Source: Humulus lupulus (Eukaryota > Streptophyta > Magnoliopsida > Rosales > Cannabaceae). From it: a DNA stretch of 64,000 bases. The notes beneath the pieces were generated by a model that saw only the letters and a program-made list of their open reading frames with translations, was not told the origin of the DNA and ran no database searches. A program made the translations under genes and the position numbers. Below are positions 52,381 to 63,000 of the stretch, piece by piece (the stretch's first letter is position 1; every line of letters starts with the position of its first letter). The stretch spans positions 42,341,578 to 42,405,577 of the forward strand of contig NC_084793.1 of NCBI RefSeq assembly GCF_963169125.1, written 5' to 3'.

Positions 52381-53390
52381 AGAACACTTCTAATAATGTT
52401 CTTCTTTGTTCATTAAAATATCTCATCAAAACAATACTTTATCTATTTTATTTCTAATTTTTGCAATACAATATACATCAACTTTTCTATTTATTCTCTA
52501 TATCATTTAAATATTAGTTTTTCATATTTTTTATTTAATTTTTTTCTCTCATTATCAATAATATTTTATATATTTTAATATTTATGATATTTATTCATAT
52601 ATAATATCAAAATATAATTAAACTTTATTTTAGATTATTCCAAGATAAAATAAAATATAAATTAATACAAAATTTAAAAATAATCCTAAATATAATAATT
52701 ATAACAATATATAAAAAGATAATATGTATATAAGTTTTTTTTTTAAATTACTAAAACCATATAATATTATTCGTAATATCAAACATATATATAGAAAAAA
52801 TAATAAAAATATTTATAAAGGAGTGACTAGTTGTCTCTACATGTAAATAGTAAATAGTATATTGAGCTAAAAGAAATTTAGAATAACTCATTTGATGGAG
52901 AGTCATTTTATCACTTTTAAACTATAATTTTAGACTATAGCTATTTTAAAAGGGCCAGTAAAGCACTCTCAATTGATGTTTTACTCTATTTTTTCAAATA
53001 CATCACCAAAATTGTACTTTTTCTATTTTACATCAAATATTTACATTACATCATACATCAATTTCTCTATTTCTTCTATATATTTTCTCTACATCATTTA
53101 AATATTATTTGTTATTCATTAATATACTAAAATAGGAAAGAGAAAGAAACATAATAAAATATAATATAACAAATATAGAAAGAGAAAGAAAGAAATAATA
53201 ATAAAATAATTTTAACTCAATGAATAATTGTCTCTACATGTGGAATAATACTATTCATTAAGGTAAAAATGTGAAAAATAGCTCAAATTTAGCTCACCCA
53301 TTGGAAGCTCATTTTTACTCTTCTTCTCTATATTTTTAAAAATGAGCTAGTTTACCTCATCCATTGTGAGTGTTCTAAGTGCTCTAACTT
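52381..53390. repeat. Two related AT-rich copies, MITE-like
   Basis: Segments 52381-52965 and 52966-53390 share order and wording: ATACATCAA..TTTCTCTATTT, CATCATTTAAATATTA, TTGTCTCTACATGT, then ATTTAGAATAACTCA / ATTTAGCTCACCCA near their ends. The second copy has imperfect inverted ends (GCACTCTCAATTGATG against GCACTTAGAACACTCACAAT on the other strand). It looks like two adjacent non-autonomous DNA elements. The superfamily is not determined. Confidence 0.5.
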
Positions 53391-54372
53391 GAAAATCTGA
53401 TAACTATCTACATTAGATCTTAGGTACGAGCTTGACCTCCTAACTATCTCTCTTAGCTACAAAATTTGTATGGCTACAAACAATCAACACTGAACCTGAT
53501 TAACGAAATTGGCTCAATTGCTAGGAGCCTAAATCTGACAGTTTACAACAATTATACCAGTAACCTATAAAAAAGAGTTCAACTATTTTTATTTAAAATA
53601 AAACATAGGTTTAAGCTATTTATATATAGATACTTTGATTACTTCGTAAACACTTACTCCACAATTGTATAACCTCAAGCTCCAACTTATTTTGAGGTTG
53701 GAATTTAAGGCTCAAGCTTAGTAACAACTAATTCTCAGATTTGACATGATGCTCTTCGATAACACTAAAACAAATTTTTTTACCAACACGAGTGTACAAA
53801 TTGATATAAGGTAGAAACAAAAATAATGTACTCGCAATTAGTATAATCTTTTCGCTGTGCTATAGATATCTATTGCAACGACTTGTGTCATCCTTGTAAT
53901 AAATTTATGCTATTGCAACAACAAATAGGCCGCAACAACCAATATGTGTCTTCCTTTGAATATGTATAGGTTCCAATACAACGTAGCCTTCGTAAAAAAT
54001 TCAATATAATCAATAAAATATCAGCTTCTTAGTGTGATGTTAAGACTATTATAGGCTCTTCTTAAATTTTTGTATAATATGATATCTTGTATCGTTTTGT
54101 TATTGGATCCATACCAATTATACGTAAAAGGGTATAAGATCATAAAGAAGATAAGGACAAATACCTTCCATCTCTTCTTTGAGGCTCGAATTCACAACGA
54201 AACCAACATTATTGGCAATACAATATTAAATAAGTTCATATTTTTAGATGGGACATAAGTACGCATTATGATGCAGCAAAGACAAACCACATATCAATTT
54301 CTCATCGAAAGCACTAAAGGCACCTAAATAACCATACTAGTAAACAATACAAATCATATTAACAACAATCAA
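53391..54372. other. Non-coding sequence, nothing identified
   Basis: No ORF with a domain and no repeat I can support. Confidence 0.45.
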
Positions 54373-54637
54373 TGTTAGTTTAGTGGTTGTTAATTTAGTT
54401 GTATAGTCTCTGTTATGTTACTTACACTTAAGTTTGTTTTAATCATGTAAAGGTAATGATATATATATATATATGTCATGACCTCATTTTCGTAAGTTGT
54501 AACTGAGACTTTACTTGCATTGGAACCAACCATTTTCAGTAATAGAGATTGCTATTCTTTTTGTGTTGTGTTCGAGTGTTCGAGTTAGTGTTCTTGTGTG
54601 TGTCTGGTGCATGTGTGTGATCAAACTAATCCCAATA
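54373..54637 (+). repeat. Short copia/TRIM-like LTR
   Basis: TGTTAGTTTAGTGG to about CCCAATA, 265 bp, followed by a perfect TGGTATCAGAGC primer site at 54641-54652. The start is inferred from the TGTTAG end. It has an (AT)n run near 54460. The size suits a small copia element or TRIM. Only about 65 bp of interior remain before the sequence becomes the end of an Athila-type LTR. Confidence 0.6.
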
Positions 54638-54640
54638 ATC

Positions 54641-54652
54641 TGGTATCAGAGC
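54641..54652 (+). promoter_or_regulatory. Initiator tRNA-Met primer site of the short LTR element
   Basis: TGGTATCAGAGC followed by CAGGTTGGGTTC, the usual copia start. Confidence 0.8.
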
Positions 54653-55020
54653 CAGGTTGGGTTCTTGAGCTTGGATCTGAAGCAAGCAGCGTGTAGCAAC
54701 GTGAAGAACAATACTTGTGGGAACGATACTTTACTTACTATTTTATTACTTGAATCAATTGTGTATACTTGCACATCATATTTTCGTGATCAAGTGTTTG
54801 GCGCCGTTGCTGGGGACTAATATCCAATATTAAAATTAATTGTTTTTTGTTCTACTTTGGTTTTTTACTTTAAGTACTCATTCAGATTGTGACTGTATTA
54901 TGTTTCATGAATTATTGGTATATGTGACGAAGTAGACAAAAGAAGCTCATACTGTTAGATCTTGAACAGGAAAGACCGTGTAGACAAAACCGAAAGATAA
55001 AGAAAAGACTGGTTTTTGCC

Positions 55021-56431
55021 ATGGTTGAGAATCAAGGAAATGTAGCAAAAAATGCTGCTAATGTTAATAATATCCAAAATATTGCAGAGGTTCCGGTGAG
55101 CGAGGACCAAGGACGCTTAGAGACTATGTACTTCTTATTGTCACAAGAGTGCATTCATGCACCAGACACCCCCACTATTGCTGCAAATAATTCCGTTATT
55201 AAGCCAACAATATTAAAAATGGCGCAATCTATTGTTCAGTTTGGGGGGTTGCCCACGGAAGATCATAATTTACACATAGCCAATTTCCTTGAGCAATGTG
55301 CAACATTTAAGATGAATGGGGTGAGTGACGAGTCAATTAGACTCAGATTATTCCCATTCTCTCTACTAGACCGGGCGAAGAGTTGGCTAATTTCATTGCA
55401 AGCTAATTCTATCACAACATGGGAGGAGTTAGCCCAGAAGTTCTTAGCAAAGTTTTTCCCTCCAGCAAAAGCCGCAAAGTTGAGAGGGGAAATTAATAAT
55501 TTCTACAAGACAGAAGGGGAATCATTGTATGATACATGGGAAAGATTTAAATAGTTGTTAAGGAAGTGCCCACATCATGGTATAGAGAAGTGGATGCTAG
55601 TCCATAATTTTTATAATGGGTTGAATGGTATTACTCGTACCATAATAGATGATGCAATAGGAGGTGCGTTCATGAGCAAGAGTGCTAATGAGGTGTATGA
55701 ATTGTTAGAGGAGATGGCAATGAATAACTACCAGAGGCCAACCGAAAGGGGACAAACCAAGAAGGTGGCTGGTATGATTGAATTGGATGCTCTTTCCATG
55801 CTTACAACGAATGTGGCAACTTTAACGAAGCAGTTACAATAGAGCAACCTGTCAACCCAAACCATGCAAGTTTAGAGTTTATGTGGGGCTTGTGGGAATG
55901 CTCATCCATTAAATCAGTGTCCTGCCATGGATATGAATAATATACCTATGGAACAAGTCCAAGCTATAGGAAATGTTCAAAGAACAACCGACAACCCTTT
56001 TTCGATGTCATATAACCAAGGGTGGAGGAATCATCCTAACCTCTCATGGCACAAATAATCAAGCTGCACAACAACCTTTCCCTCAAAGTCGGTAGCAATA
56101 CCCACCTCCATAGCAACAACCACATCAGCCAACACATATGAAACAACCAGAAGCACAACCCGATGTACTAAACCATTTCATGACAGAAACCAGGGCATCT
56201 ATCAGGAGTTTGGAGACTCAATTAGGACAGTTGGCTACTTTGATGACAAATCGTGCTCAAGGGATCTTACCAAGCACTATTGAGGTAAACCTAAAAGAAC
56301 AGTGGAATGCAATATCCTTGAAGAGTGGCAAGGAGTTAAAAGAGCCAAAAGTGGTTATAAGGAGAAGGAAGTGCGTGGGTCAAATGTTACTGAGAAGAGA
56401 AGCAGCCAGAAATAAGCGTAGATCACCATAG
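55021..56431 (+). pseudogene. gag: Gag of element F
   Basis: ATG 55021 ([17 protein letters not shown]). Capsid signatures: [73 protein letters not shown], then TAG 55552. The frame goes on with LRKCPHHGIEKWMLVHNFYN and ANEVYELLEEMAMNNYQ to TAG 55840. A CGACGNAHPLNQCP knuckle (near 55885), a Gln/Pro-rich tail and QLGQLATLMTNRAQGILPST / NLKEQWNAISLKSGKELKEP (56225-56350) follow with frameshifts. This is the standard Athila gag order. Two stops and at least two shifts make it non-functional, but it is the best-kept gag in the window. Confidence 0.9.
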
Positions 56432-57318
56432 AAAGATCCCATATCCTCAGAGGCTTCAAAAGAATAAGCTTGACAAGCAGTTTTCTAAATTTCTGGACAT
56501 CTTTCGAAAGTTACACATCAATATCTCGTTTGTTGAGGCACTTGAACAAATTCCAAGTTATGTGAACTTTATGAAAGAAATTTTTTCAAAGGAAACTGGG
56601 GGACTATGAGACAGTGGCACTTACTGAGGAGTGTTGTGTGATAATTCAAAAGAAACTACCTCCCAAGCTTAAAGATCTTGGTAGTTTCAATATACCATGT
56701 TCTATAGGGGGCTCAGTGGTGACAAAGGCTTTATGTGATTTAGGGGCCAGTGTGAATTTAATGCCTCTATCAATCTTTCGGAAGTTGAATTTGGGAAAAG
56801 CTCAGCCCACTACTGTGTCTTTGCATATGGTAGATAGATCAGTCAAACATCCTCGTGGAGTGATTGAGGATGTATTGGTGAAGGTGGACAAATTCATCTT
56901 TCATGCGGACTTTATCATTCTTGATATGGAGGAAGATGACAATGTTCCAATAGTACTTGGAAGGCCATTCTTGGCTACTGGTAGGGCTTTAATCGATGTA
57001 CAAAAGGGTGAGTTAAAGCTGCGAGAGCAAAAAGAGTAAGTAATATTTAATGTTTTTGTAGCAACTAAAATTCCAACTTGTTGTAGAGTTGAAGTAGTAA
57101 AAAGAGGAGAGAACAAGTTGGAAGTCTCTAAGCAAAGATCTATGGTCAAAAGTGGAATGCGAAAAGTGCATCATCGTTTAAAAATGTTCTTTAGTGAGAG
57201 GATTCGAATGTTACATGAGCGGGGTAAAGTTCCACCAATTTATAATAACAAGAAACGAGGGCCAACTCATGATACTATGACTCTTAAGAATGTGAGGGGT
57301 GGACTTGATCCAAGTTAA
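56432..57318 (+). pseudogene. pol: Protease region of element F
   Basis: A linker (KFLDIFRKLHINISFVEAL near 56490) leads to an open frame 56614-57039. It has CSIGGSVVTKALCDLGASVN (DxGAS active site), LMPLSIFRKLNLGKAQPTTV, DFIILDMEEDDNVPIVLGRP and FLATGRALIDVQKGELKLRE. This is the complete retropepsin core of Athila-type protease. After a stop a second frame to 57318 (MLHERGKVPPIYNNKKRG) ends GGLDPS. RT should follow but does not. Confidence 0.88.
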
Positions 57319-57616
57319 ATATTAAAGAAAATAAACATCCGGCTAAATGACGTTAAAGACAACACATTTGGAGGCATTCCAATGTTTTATTTGCATTTTT
57401 TATTAGTTTTATTTAAGTTTTGGATTATGAACACTTTAATTTTAGTATTTTGAGTATTTATTTTTATTTGATATAAAATATGAGACTAATTTTAGTTGCA
57501 CTGCTACTTTGGATTTGGGCAGAATGAACTATGGGCTAACCCAAAATTTTTCTTTCCATATTTTCGATTCACAATCTCAATCCGTATCATTTTAAGCAGT
57601 CTGAGGTGTCAGGTAA
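57319..57616 (+). other. Post-pol untranslated segment of F
   Basis: RLNDVKDNTFGGIP-type wording (57343) and the AT-rich sequence after it resemble what follows integrase in Athila-like elements. This suggests the pol gap closed near 57300. No gene. Confidence 0.4.
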
Positions 57617-60041
57617 TGTAACACCCTAAGTTGCTAATAAGGTTTAGGACCTTGATTAGCGTGCCTGGAGGGCAATAAGTGAATTAATATGCTAATATGT
57701 GAATTAAAATGAATATGTGATTAGAATGCATGTTTAGGTGGTGGTGTAAATATGCATGTGGGCCCCGTTTGCATGATAGGGGTAAATTGGTAATTTTAGC
57801 CCGTTGAGGGCATAAATGTGATAATTGTATTATGTGATTTGTACCACATGGGTGTGGTGATATTAATGTGATGCACGTGCCAAGTCGGTCCTAGAGAGCT
57901 AGATAACTCAAAAGTCACAACGGGATTCTATACCCGGCTCGGGAGGAGCCTAGGGGTACTTTGGGGAATTTTGTGAGTTGAGTTGAGAATTTGTGGTTAA
58001 TGGTTATTGGTGATTGAGTAACCTAGGTAATTGTTAGTAACCACTGAGAGTAACAAGTTTGGTTGAAAGAAGTGGTATAATTGTAAGAAAGTAGGAATGA
58101 TAAAAAGGCCCTTGAGGTTTAGCTAGAAAGGGAAATTTAAGGAAGGGTAAGATGGTCAATTGGCTGGGGATAGATAAGCTTGAGCTGAAGGGAAGGATGG
58201 TTCACGTTACTCTTATTTAGGAAACTTAGTTTTACTGGAAATTGGAGGAAAATTAAAAGGAAAGGGGAAAAAGAAGAAGGGGCTGAAGTTGTAAGACCTA
58301 CGAGGAGATTCAAAGGGATTTGAGGCAACCAAAACCAGATTTAAGCTAGGACTACTCAGAGGTAAGATTTATGTTCTGTTATTGCTTGAGTTTAAGGTTG
58401 ATTTTTTCAAAGATTGAGTGTGAAATTTAAAGATAGGATGGCTGGTTTTTATTGAAAATTCAGTTAGGACAATCAAGAGGAAAGAGGTTGGAGGCTGGAA
58501 TTGAGAAGGGTTCAAGCCAGATTCTTGATTGAGTTAAGAGTTTGAACATTTTTATATTATGGTTTCTGATGTGGTTTAAGATTTTAGAAGCAATGTTCAC
58601 AGTTTTCAAGCTCTGGTTTTAGTCTTGGAAGCCATGGTTTAAGTTTTAGGAATTTGAAACTCAAGATGGGATTTTGGATGTGATTGTGTGATTGGGGTTG
58701 TTTGTAATGTTTATAGGTTGTTAAAGGGTTCATTTGGGGTTTTGAAATGATTTTGGGACTTAGGTATTTGCTTGGAGTGATTTGGAATGGTTTTAGCTCG
58801 GGAAAAACGCAAGGAAAAACCCAGAAATTTGGGTTCGCGAAGGAGCGCCACGGCCCTGTTCTTGGGCGCCGCGGCGCGAGGCTGTTTCTGGGAAGGGGAA
58901 ATGCTCCCTGACTTGCTGGGCACCGTGGCCCTCTAGGGCAGCGCCGCGGCGCTAGCCTATTTTCAGGACATGGAATTTTGCAATTTTGAGCTTTTGCTCT
59001 GGGGGTTCGGGGGATGTTTCTCGTGAATTGTTTTAGGAATTTGGGGATTCCGAGAGTGTGGGATTGGTCCTGGGAAGTGGTTTTGGATTAATTAGTAATA
59101 AAGGATGTTTTATATGTGTTGTGGCTAGGTCTTTGGAGAGGCTCGGGTTAGAGGACCGTGCTCGCGGCTTTGGGGCATCGGAAGCTCGGGATACAAGTAA
59201 GAAAACCACTATTCCCATAGAGCTTGTATGCAGGGCTGAGCCCAATGTGTTTGAATTGCAGGGCATATCCTTTTGATTGAATTTGTTAGTATTCATTATA
59301 TGTTTGTTATGCTATGAATACGATTATGTGAATGTTCGGCGAGAGCCGGGAACTGCGCAGGCCGTGATCGGCAAGGGCCGGGAACGGCAAAGGGCCGGGA
59401 ACAGCGTTCGGCACGTTGAGTGCAAGGTCGAGTATGGAAAGGGGCTGGGAGCAGCGTTGAGCACGTGGAGTACGAGTTGCCAGGGTGAGACGCTAAAGGA
59501 TACGTGGGATATCCTCACGGTGTGGACCGCGAACCCAGGGCCTGGTAAAGGGCCTGGGACGACATGGCTGTATGTGTTTAGCCTATTGGTGGCCTGATTG
59601 TATGCTAAGTGTTTGTTGTGCATATGTTATCTACTTGTGAGTGTTTTCTTGCTGGGTTTCGACTCACAGGTGCTCTGTGGTGCAGGTAAGGGCGAGAGGA
59701 AAGTCAACCAACCATGAGTATGGAGAGAGTGAAGCGGCGTGTACATGTTTGGCCTGCCTGGTTGCCACGGCCAGTGGTTTTGGGAGATGGTTGTATTAAA
59801 ACTTAGATTTTGTCGTCTAGTCGACTCAAACTTATAAATTTTATGTTGTAAATATTTCTAAACAGTATTATGGGATCCCAAGTGTCAAACACTCAACGAT
59901 TTGTAGTAAAAGGAATTATTTTCAAAGTTTGTTTCACTATTTATGACTTAATTACACTTTTGACCAAAAAACCTCGATTAGCGAGTTAAATGCACGTTTA
60001 AAACTCACTTAGTAACGGCTCTAAGGAAGTAGGGCGTTACA
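57617..60041 (+). repeat. 5' LTR of chromovirus D
   Basis: 2425 bp, TGTAACACCC to GGGCGTTACA. Landmarks: GGTTTAGGACCTTGATTAGC, a GC word zone 58840-58960, CAAGTAAGAAAACC (59194), a minisatellite 59339-59465, GACTCACAGGTGCTCTGTGG (59660), TGCAGGTAAGGGC (59691) and ATGGGATCCCAAG (59869). Confidence 0.92.
59339..59465 (+). repeat. GC-rich minisatellite in D LTR
   Basis: GGGCCGGGAAC and variants recur near 59345, 59374, 59392 and 59444, with GCAGCGTTCGGCACG/GCAGCGTTGAGCACG spacers. Confidence 0.75.
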
Positions 60042-60043
60042 AC

Positions 60044-60056
60044 TTGGTATCAGAGC
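60044..60056 (+). promoter_or_regulatory. Primer binding site of D
   Basis: TTGGTATCAGAGC, perfect initiator tRNA-Met type, two bases after the LTR. Confidence 0.93.
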
Positions 60057-63000
60057 GAGCCAAGGTTTTATTGGATCTGGAGATTGAGCAAACATGTATG
60101 CTCGCTGTTAGTGACAAGCTCGACTCAGGGTGGGTTGGAATGAATGATTGATATGCTTAAATACGTGTTCAAATGCCTGTTTCCTTCTTGTTGATATGGA
60201 GCATGATGAACGAGTTGACATATGCATGAGATACTGATAGGGCCTGGCCCTTGACTATTGCATGATTAGATTAAAGCATGCTGAGTGTATGTGGTTAACT
60301 GCCTAGATTGAATCGATATGTTATATCTGTTTATTGGCTTGTATGAAGCATGATGAGTATGGATATACTTAGTTGTGATAAAATTTGGTAGCTGAATGCA
60401 TGGCATTGTGGATTTGGCCTAATATGCTTTGTGTGTGCATGATAACTATGATTATTTGGATTTAGTTGTGGATTGGTTCAGAGTGTGAACCTCGGGGTTG
60501 AGGAGTGGGGTCGGCAGTGGCAGATGAATTCAAGTTGTTTGTGCCTAGGATGGTTAAGTGGACTTGGTGTTGTTTTGTAGGGGGATTTTAGATAATAGTT
60601 GGAGTTAGAGACCTCCATCTACCCCTGAAAGCTGCAGTAGATGATTGCTAGTGTGTGAGCAAGCTGTAGGGTTTAATAGTTGAGACGGGACAGAGGAATA
60701 ACAGACTTCTCTAGGAAAGAGCTGCTTTATGTGCTTTGATGGAAAGGTTACCAGTGTTGGGTTATTGTGAGGATAAGGACAGACAAGGGAATTATGTGGA
60801 AGGCCTAAAGGGTGTTATTCTTTGACTTTGAGGGAAATTTAGGTTAATAAAGAATTGGACAGTAGATGGGAAAAATTAATTCCACCCTTGGTTAAGAGGA
60901 TGAGAGTTCATGATTAAAGGGTTGTGTTAAATATTGTGGCAGAGGGATGCCTGGAAATGGTACTCGGGCTGAGATATTGGCATGACGGGTTGGAAAGAAC
61001 TCAAATGGTGAATTGATAGAAGGAGTTATAAAGACATGGTTTGAACTGTGGAGACTGGTGGGCTTATAAGCTTGGTTTGGAATGATAGGGTAACAACAGT
61101 GTGAATTAATGGGTTTCGTGAATTGGGTAACTCATTTTGGGAAATTGATACTGACGGATGTAGCTGAAAATGATGATGACCCATTTAGAGATTGAACTCT
61201 GGAATAGTCCAAAGTATTTGGGCCGCTCCGATGTAAGAACCTATCATCTGTATGTGGATAATGGAGAGGGCTAAGTTGTTTGAAGAACTAAGAAATGATG
61301 TATAGAGCATGAGTACCAGAGCTGCAAATGGCAGTGTTTCCTTTGATGAAGTGTAGTAAGGATAGATTCTCGGTAATCAAAGCAGAAGAACCCTAGATAG
61401 CGTTATGGCTTCTAGTTTTGTCAGAAAGAGGGAAAATCAGACTGGCAAGGTAGTTGTCAGGATAGTGATGGAAACCAGTGAAGTTGTTTACTATGCACCA
61501 GAGGCAGGAGATGTCACCTGGGAGAATGTTGGGTGAGAGCATGGCTCCTACATAGAAAGATTTGGTATGTTAAGATGGGGTTTCCATGGCTAGGGGATGG
61601 AAGATTGGAATGCCTTGTTGCATTTGAAGCTGAGGCTAGTTTTCCAGAGTTGACTGGTTAATTGGAAGTTCACATTTTTGGATATATAACAGGCTGGAAG
61701 GGTTCGGTACTGAGAGTGTGTCAAGACATAATTGGACATAGAGAATATGTTTTAAGATACTTTGCGAGGGGCTGAGGAATATTAAGAGGAATTAGGAATT
61801 CCTGGAAGAGGAATTGGGGGCACAAGTAATAAGGGAGCTCGTGGGGAGAGCGATAGAGCTCGTCATATGGAAGTCTTGGCATGAGTCAGAATGGGAATAA
61901 ATTTGTTAAGAAACAACTATGGATAGTGGGGAAAATCGATTGGACTACTTTGGTTGGACGGTATATCAACTAAGCTGACTAGTAAGGGTTCAGATAGGTG
62001 TATAGGGGAGGACTGGGCACGCTCCATAACTTGGCTAAAGATAGGCTCGGTATCAGGGATACTATGAAAGATGATAATGGTTTGACAAGGAAAAAAAAAG
62101 ACTACTGAAGCAGTTGAAGAAGTTTGACCTTGGGGTGAATCAGTTAGAGTATCGCACTATGGAAATTGTTAGCAACATTTTATATGGATAAAGAGATTAA
62201 ATGCCAGATACTAGACAAGTCAATGACTCCGGGAGTTGATCTATGGTATGGTTATCACCAGGTGAGGGTCAAGGAGTGAGACATTTCAGAAATCACAACT
62301 TATACCGGGTAGGGTGTGATGGATTGGTAACAAAGATTCTTTTTAATTGGTTAAGCGTTAGCGACTCAGGTGAGCTCTACAGATAGAAGGAATAGGAACT
62401 GTACGGACGAATCTCCTTCGAGGTTTATGGACGATATGAGGGACTGCTCCAAGTCGGAAGTAGAAAGCGAACGACTGCGCCGAAGATGTTAGCATTAAAG
62501 AACCAGGGTCACAGGTGAAGCTCCATGAGGTGTCAGTTGGGTCTTGTCAGGGATATTCAAAGTAATGCTACAAGAATAAGAGAGGACAGGTATGTAGAGG
62601 TTTGGTCTAAAGCCACAGAGAAGCTACTTAAGAACGTCTGAAGGATAGAGAGCACAACAAGAATGGAAAATGCATCATCCACTACACAAGTGTCTTCGCA
62701 GAAGCCTACTCCGAAGATTGGGGGAAAATATCAGAATTTGAAGATAGACTGGATGGACAGTGTTAGATCAGGAGTTCAAGGGACAGAGTAAGAATTGATT
62801 AGCGCTTGGTAAAGCGGGAATGTGCGTGTTTTGGGTTGAATAAATTGTTATAGTGTGAAGAAGCTAACTTTTGATAAAAGTAGGAAACTGTGAGGGGTGC
62901 ATCACAGGTTGGAGCACGCCCAGGCTTAAACTGATGAGAGGATGGATTAAGCCTCGTGGAAGGTAAAGTGAGAACATGGTAAATTGGTTTGATTAAATGA

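Larger units (their letters stand above)
54718..57616 (+). mobile_element. Athila-like element F, pol-deleted
   Basis: LTR end piece (about 54718-54792, GTGGGAACGATACTTTACTT to TCGTGATCA), primer site TGGCGCCGTTGCTGGGGA (54799-54816, one mismatch from the tRNA-Asp type), gag, protease, then post-pol untranslated sequence. RT, RNase H and integrase are absent. Most of the 5' LTR is replaced by the short copia-like LTR. The 3' side is interrupted by chromovirus D at 57617. Confidence 0.75.

Noticed and set aside
54515..54820. 101-codon ORF spanning both primer sites
   Set aside because: It crosses an LTR end, two primer sites and the chimeric join; no domain.
59277..59623. Overlapping open frames on both strands in the D LTR
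   Set aside because: They follow the GC-rich minisatellite; no domain.
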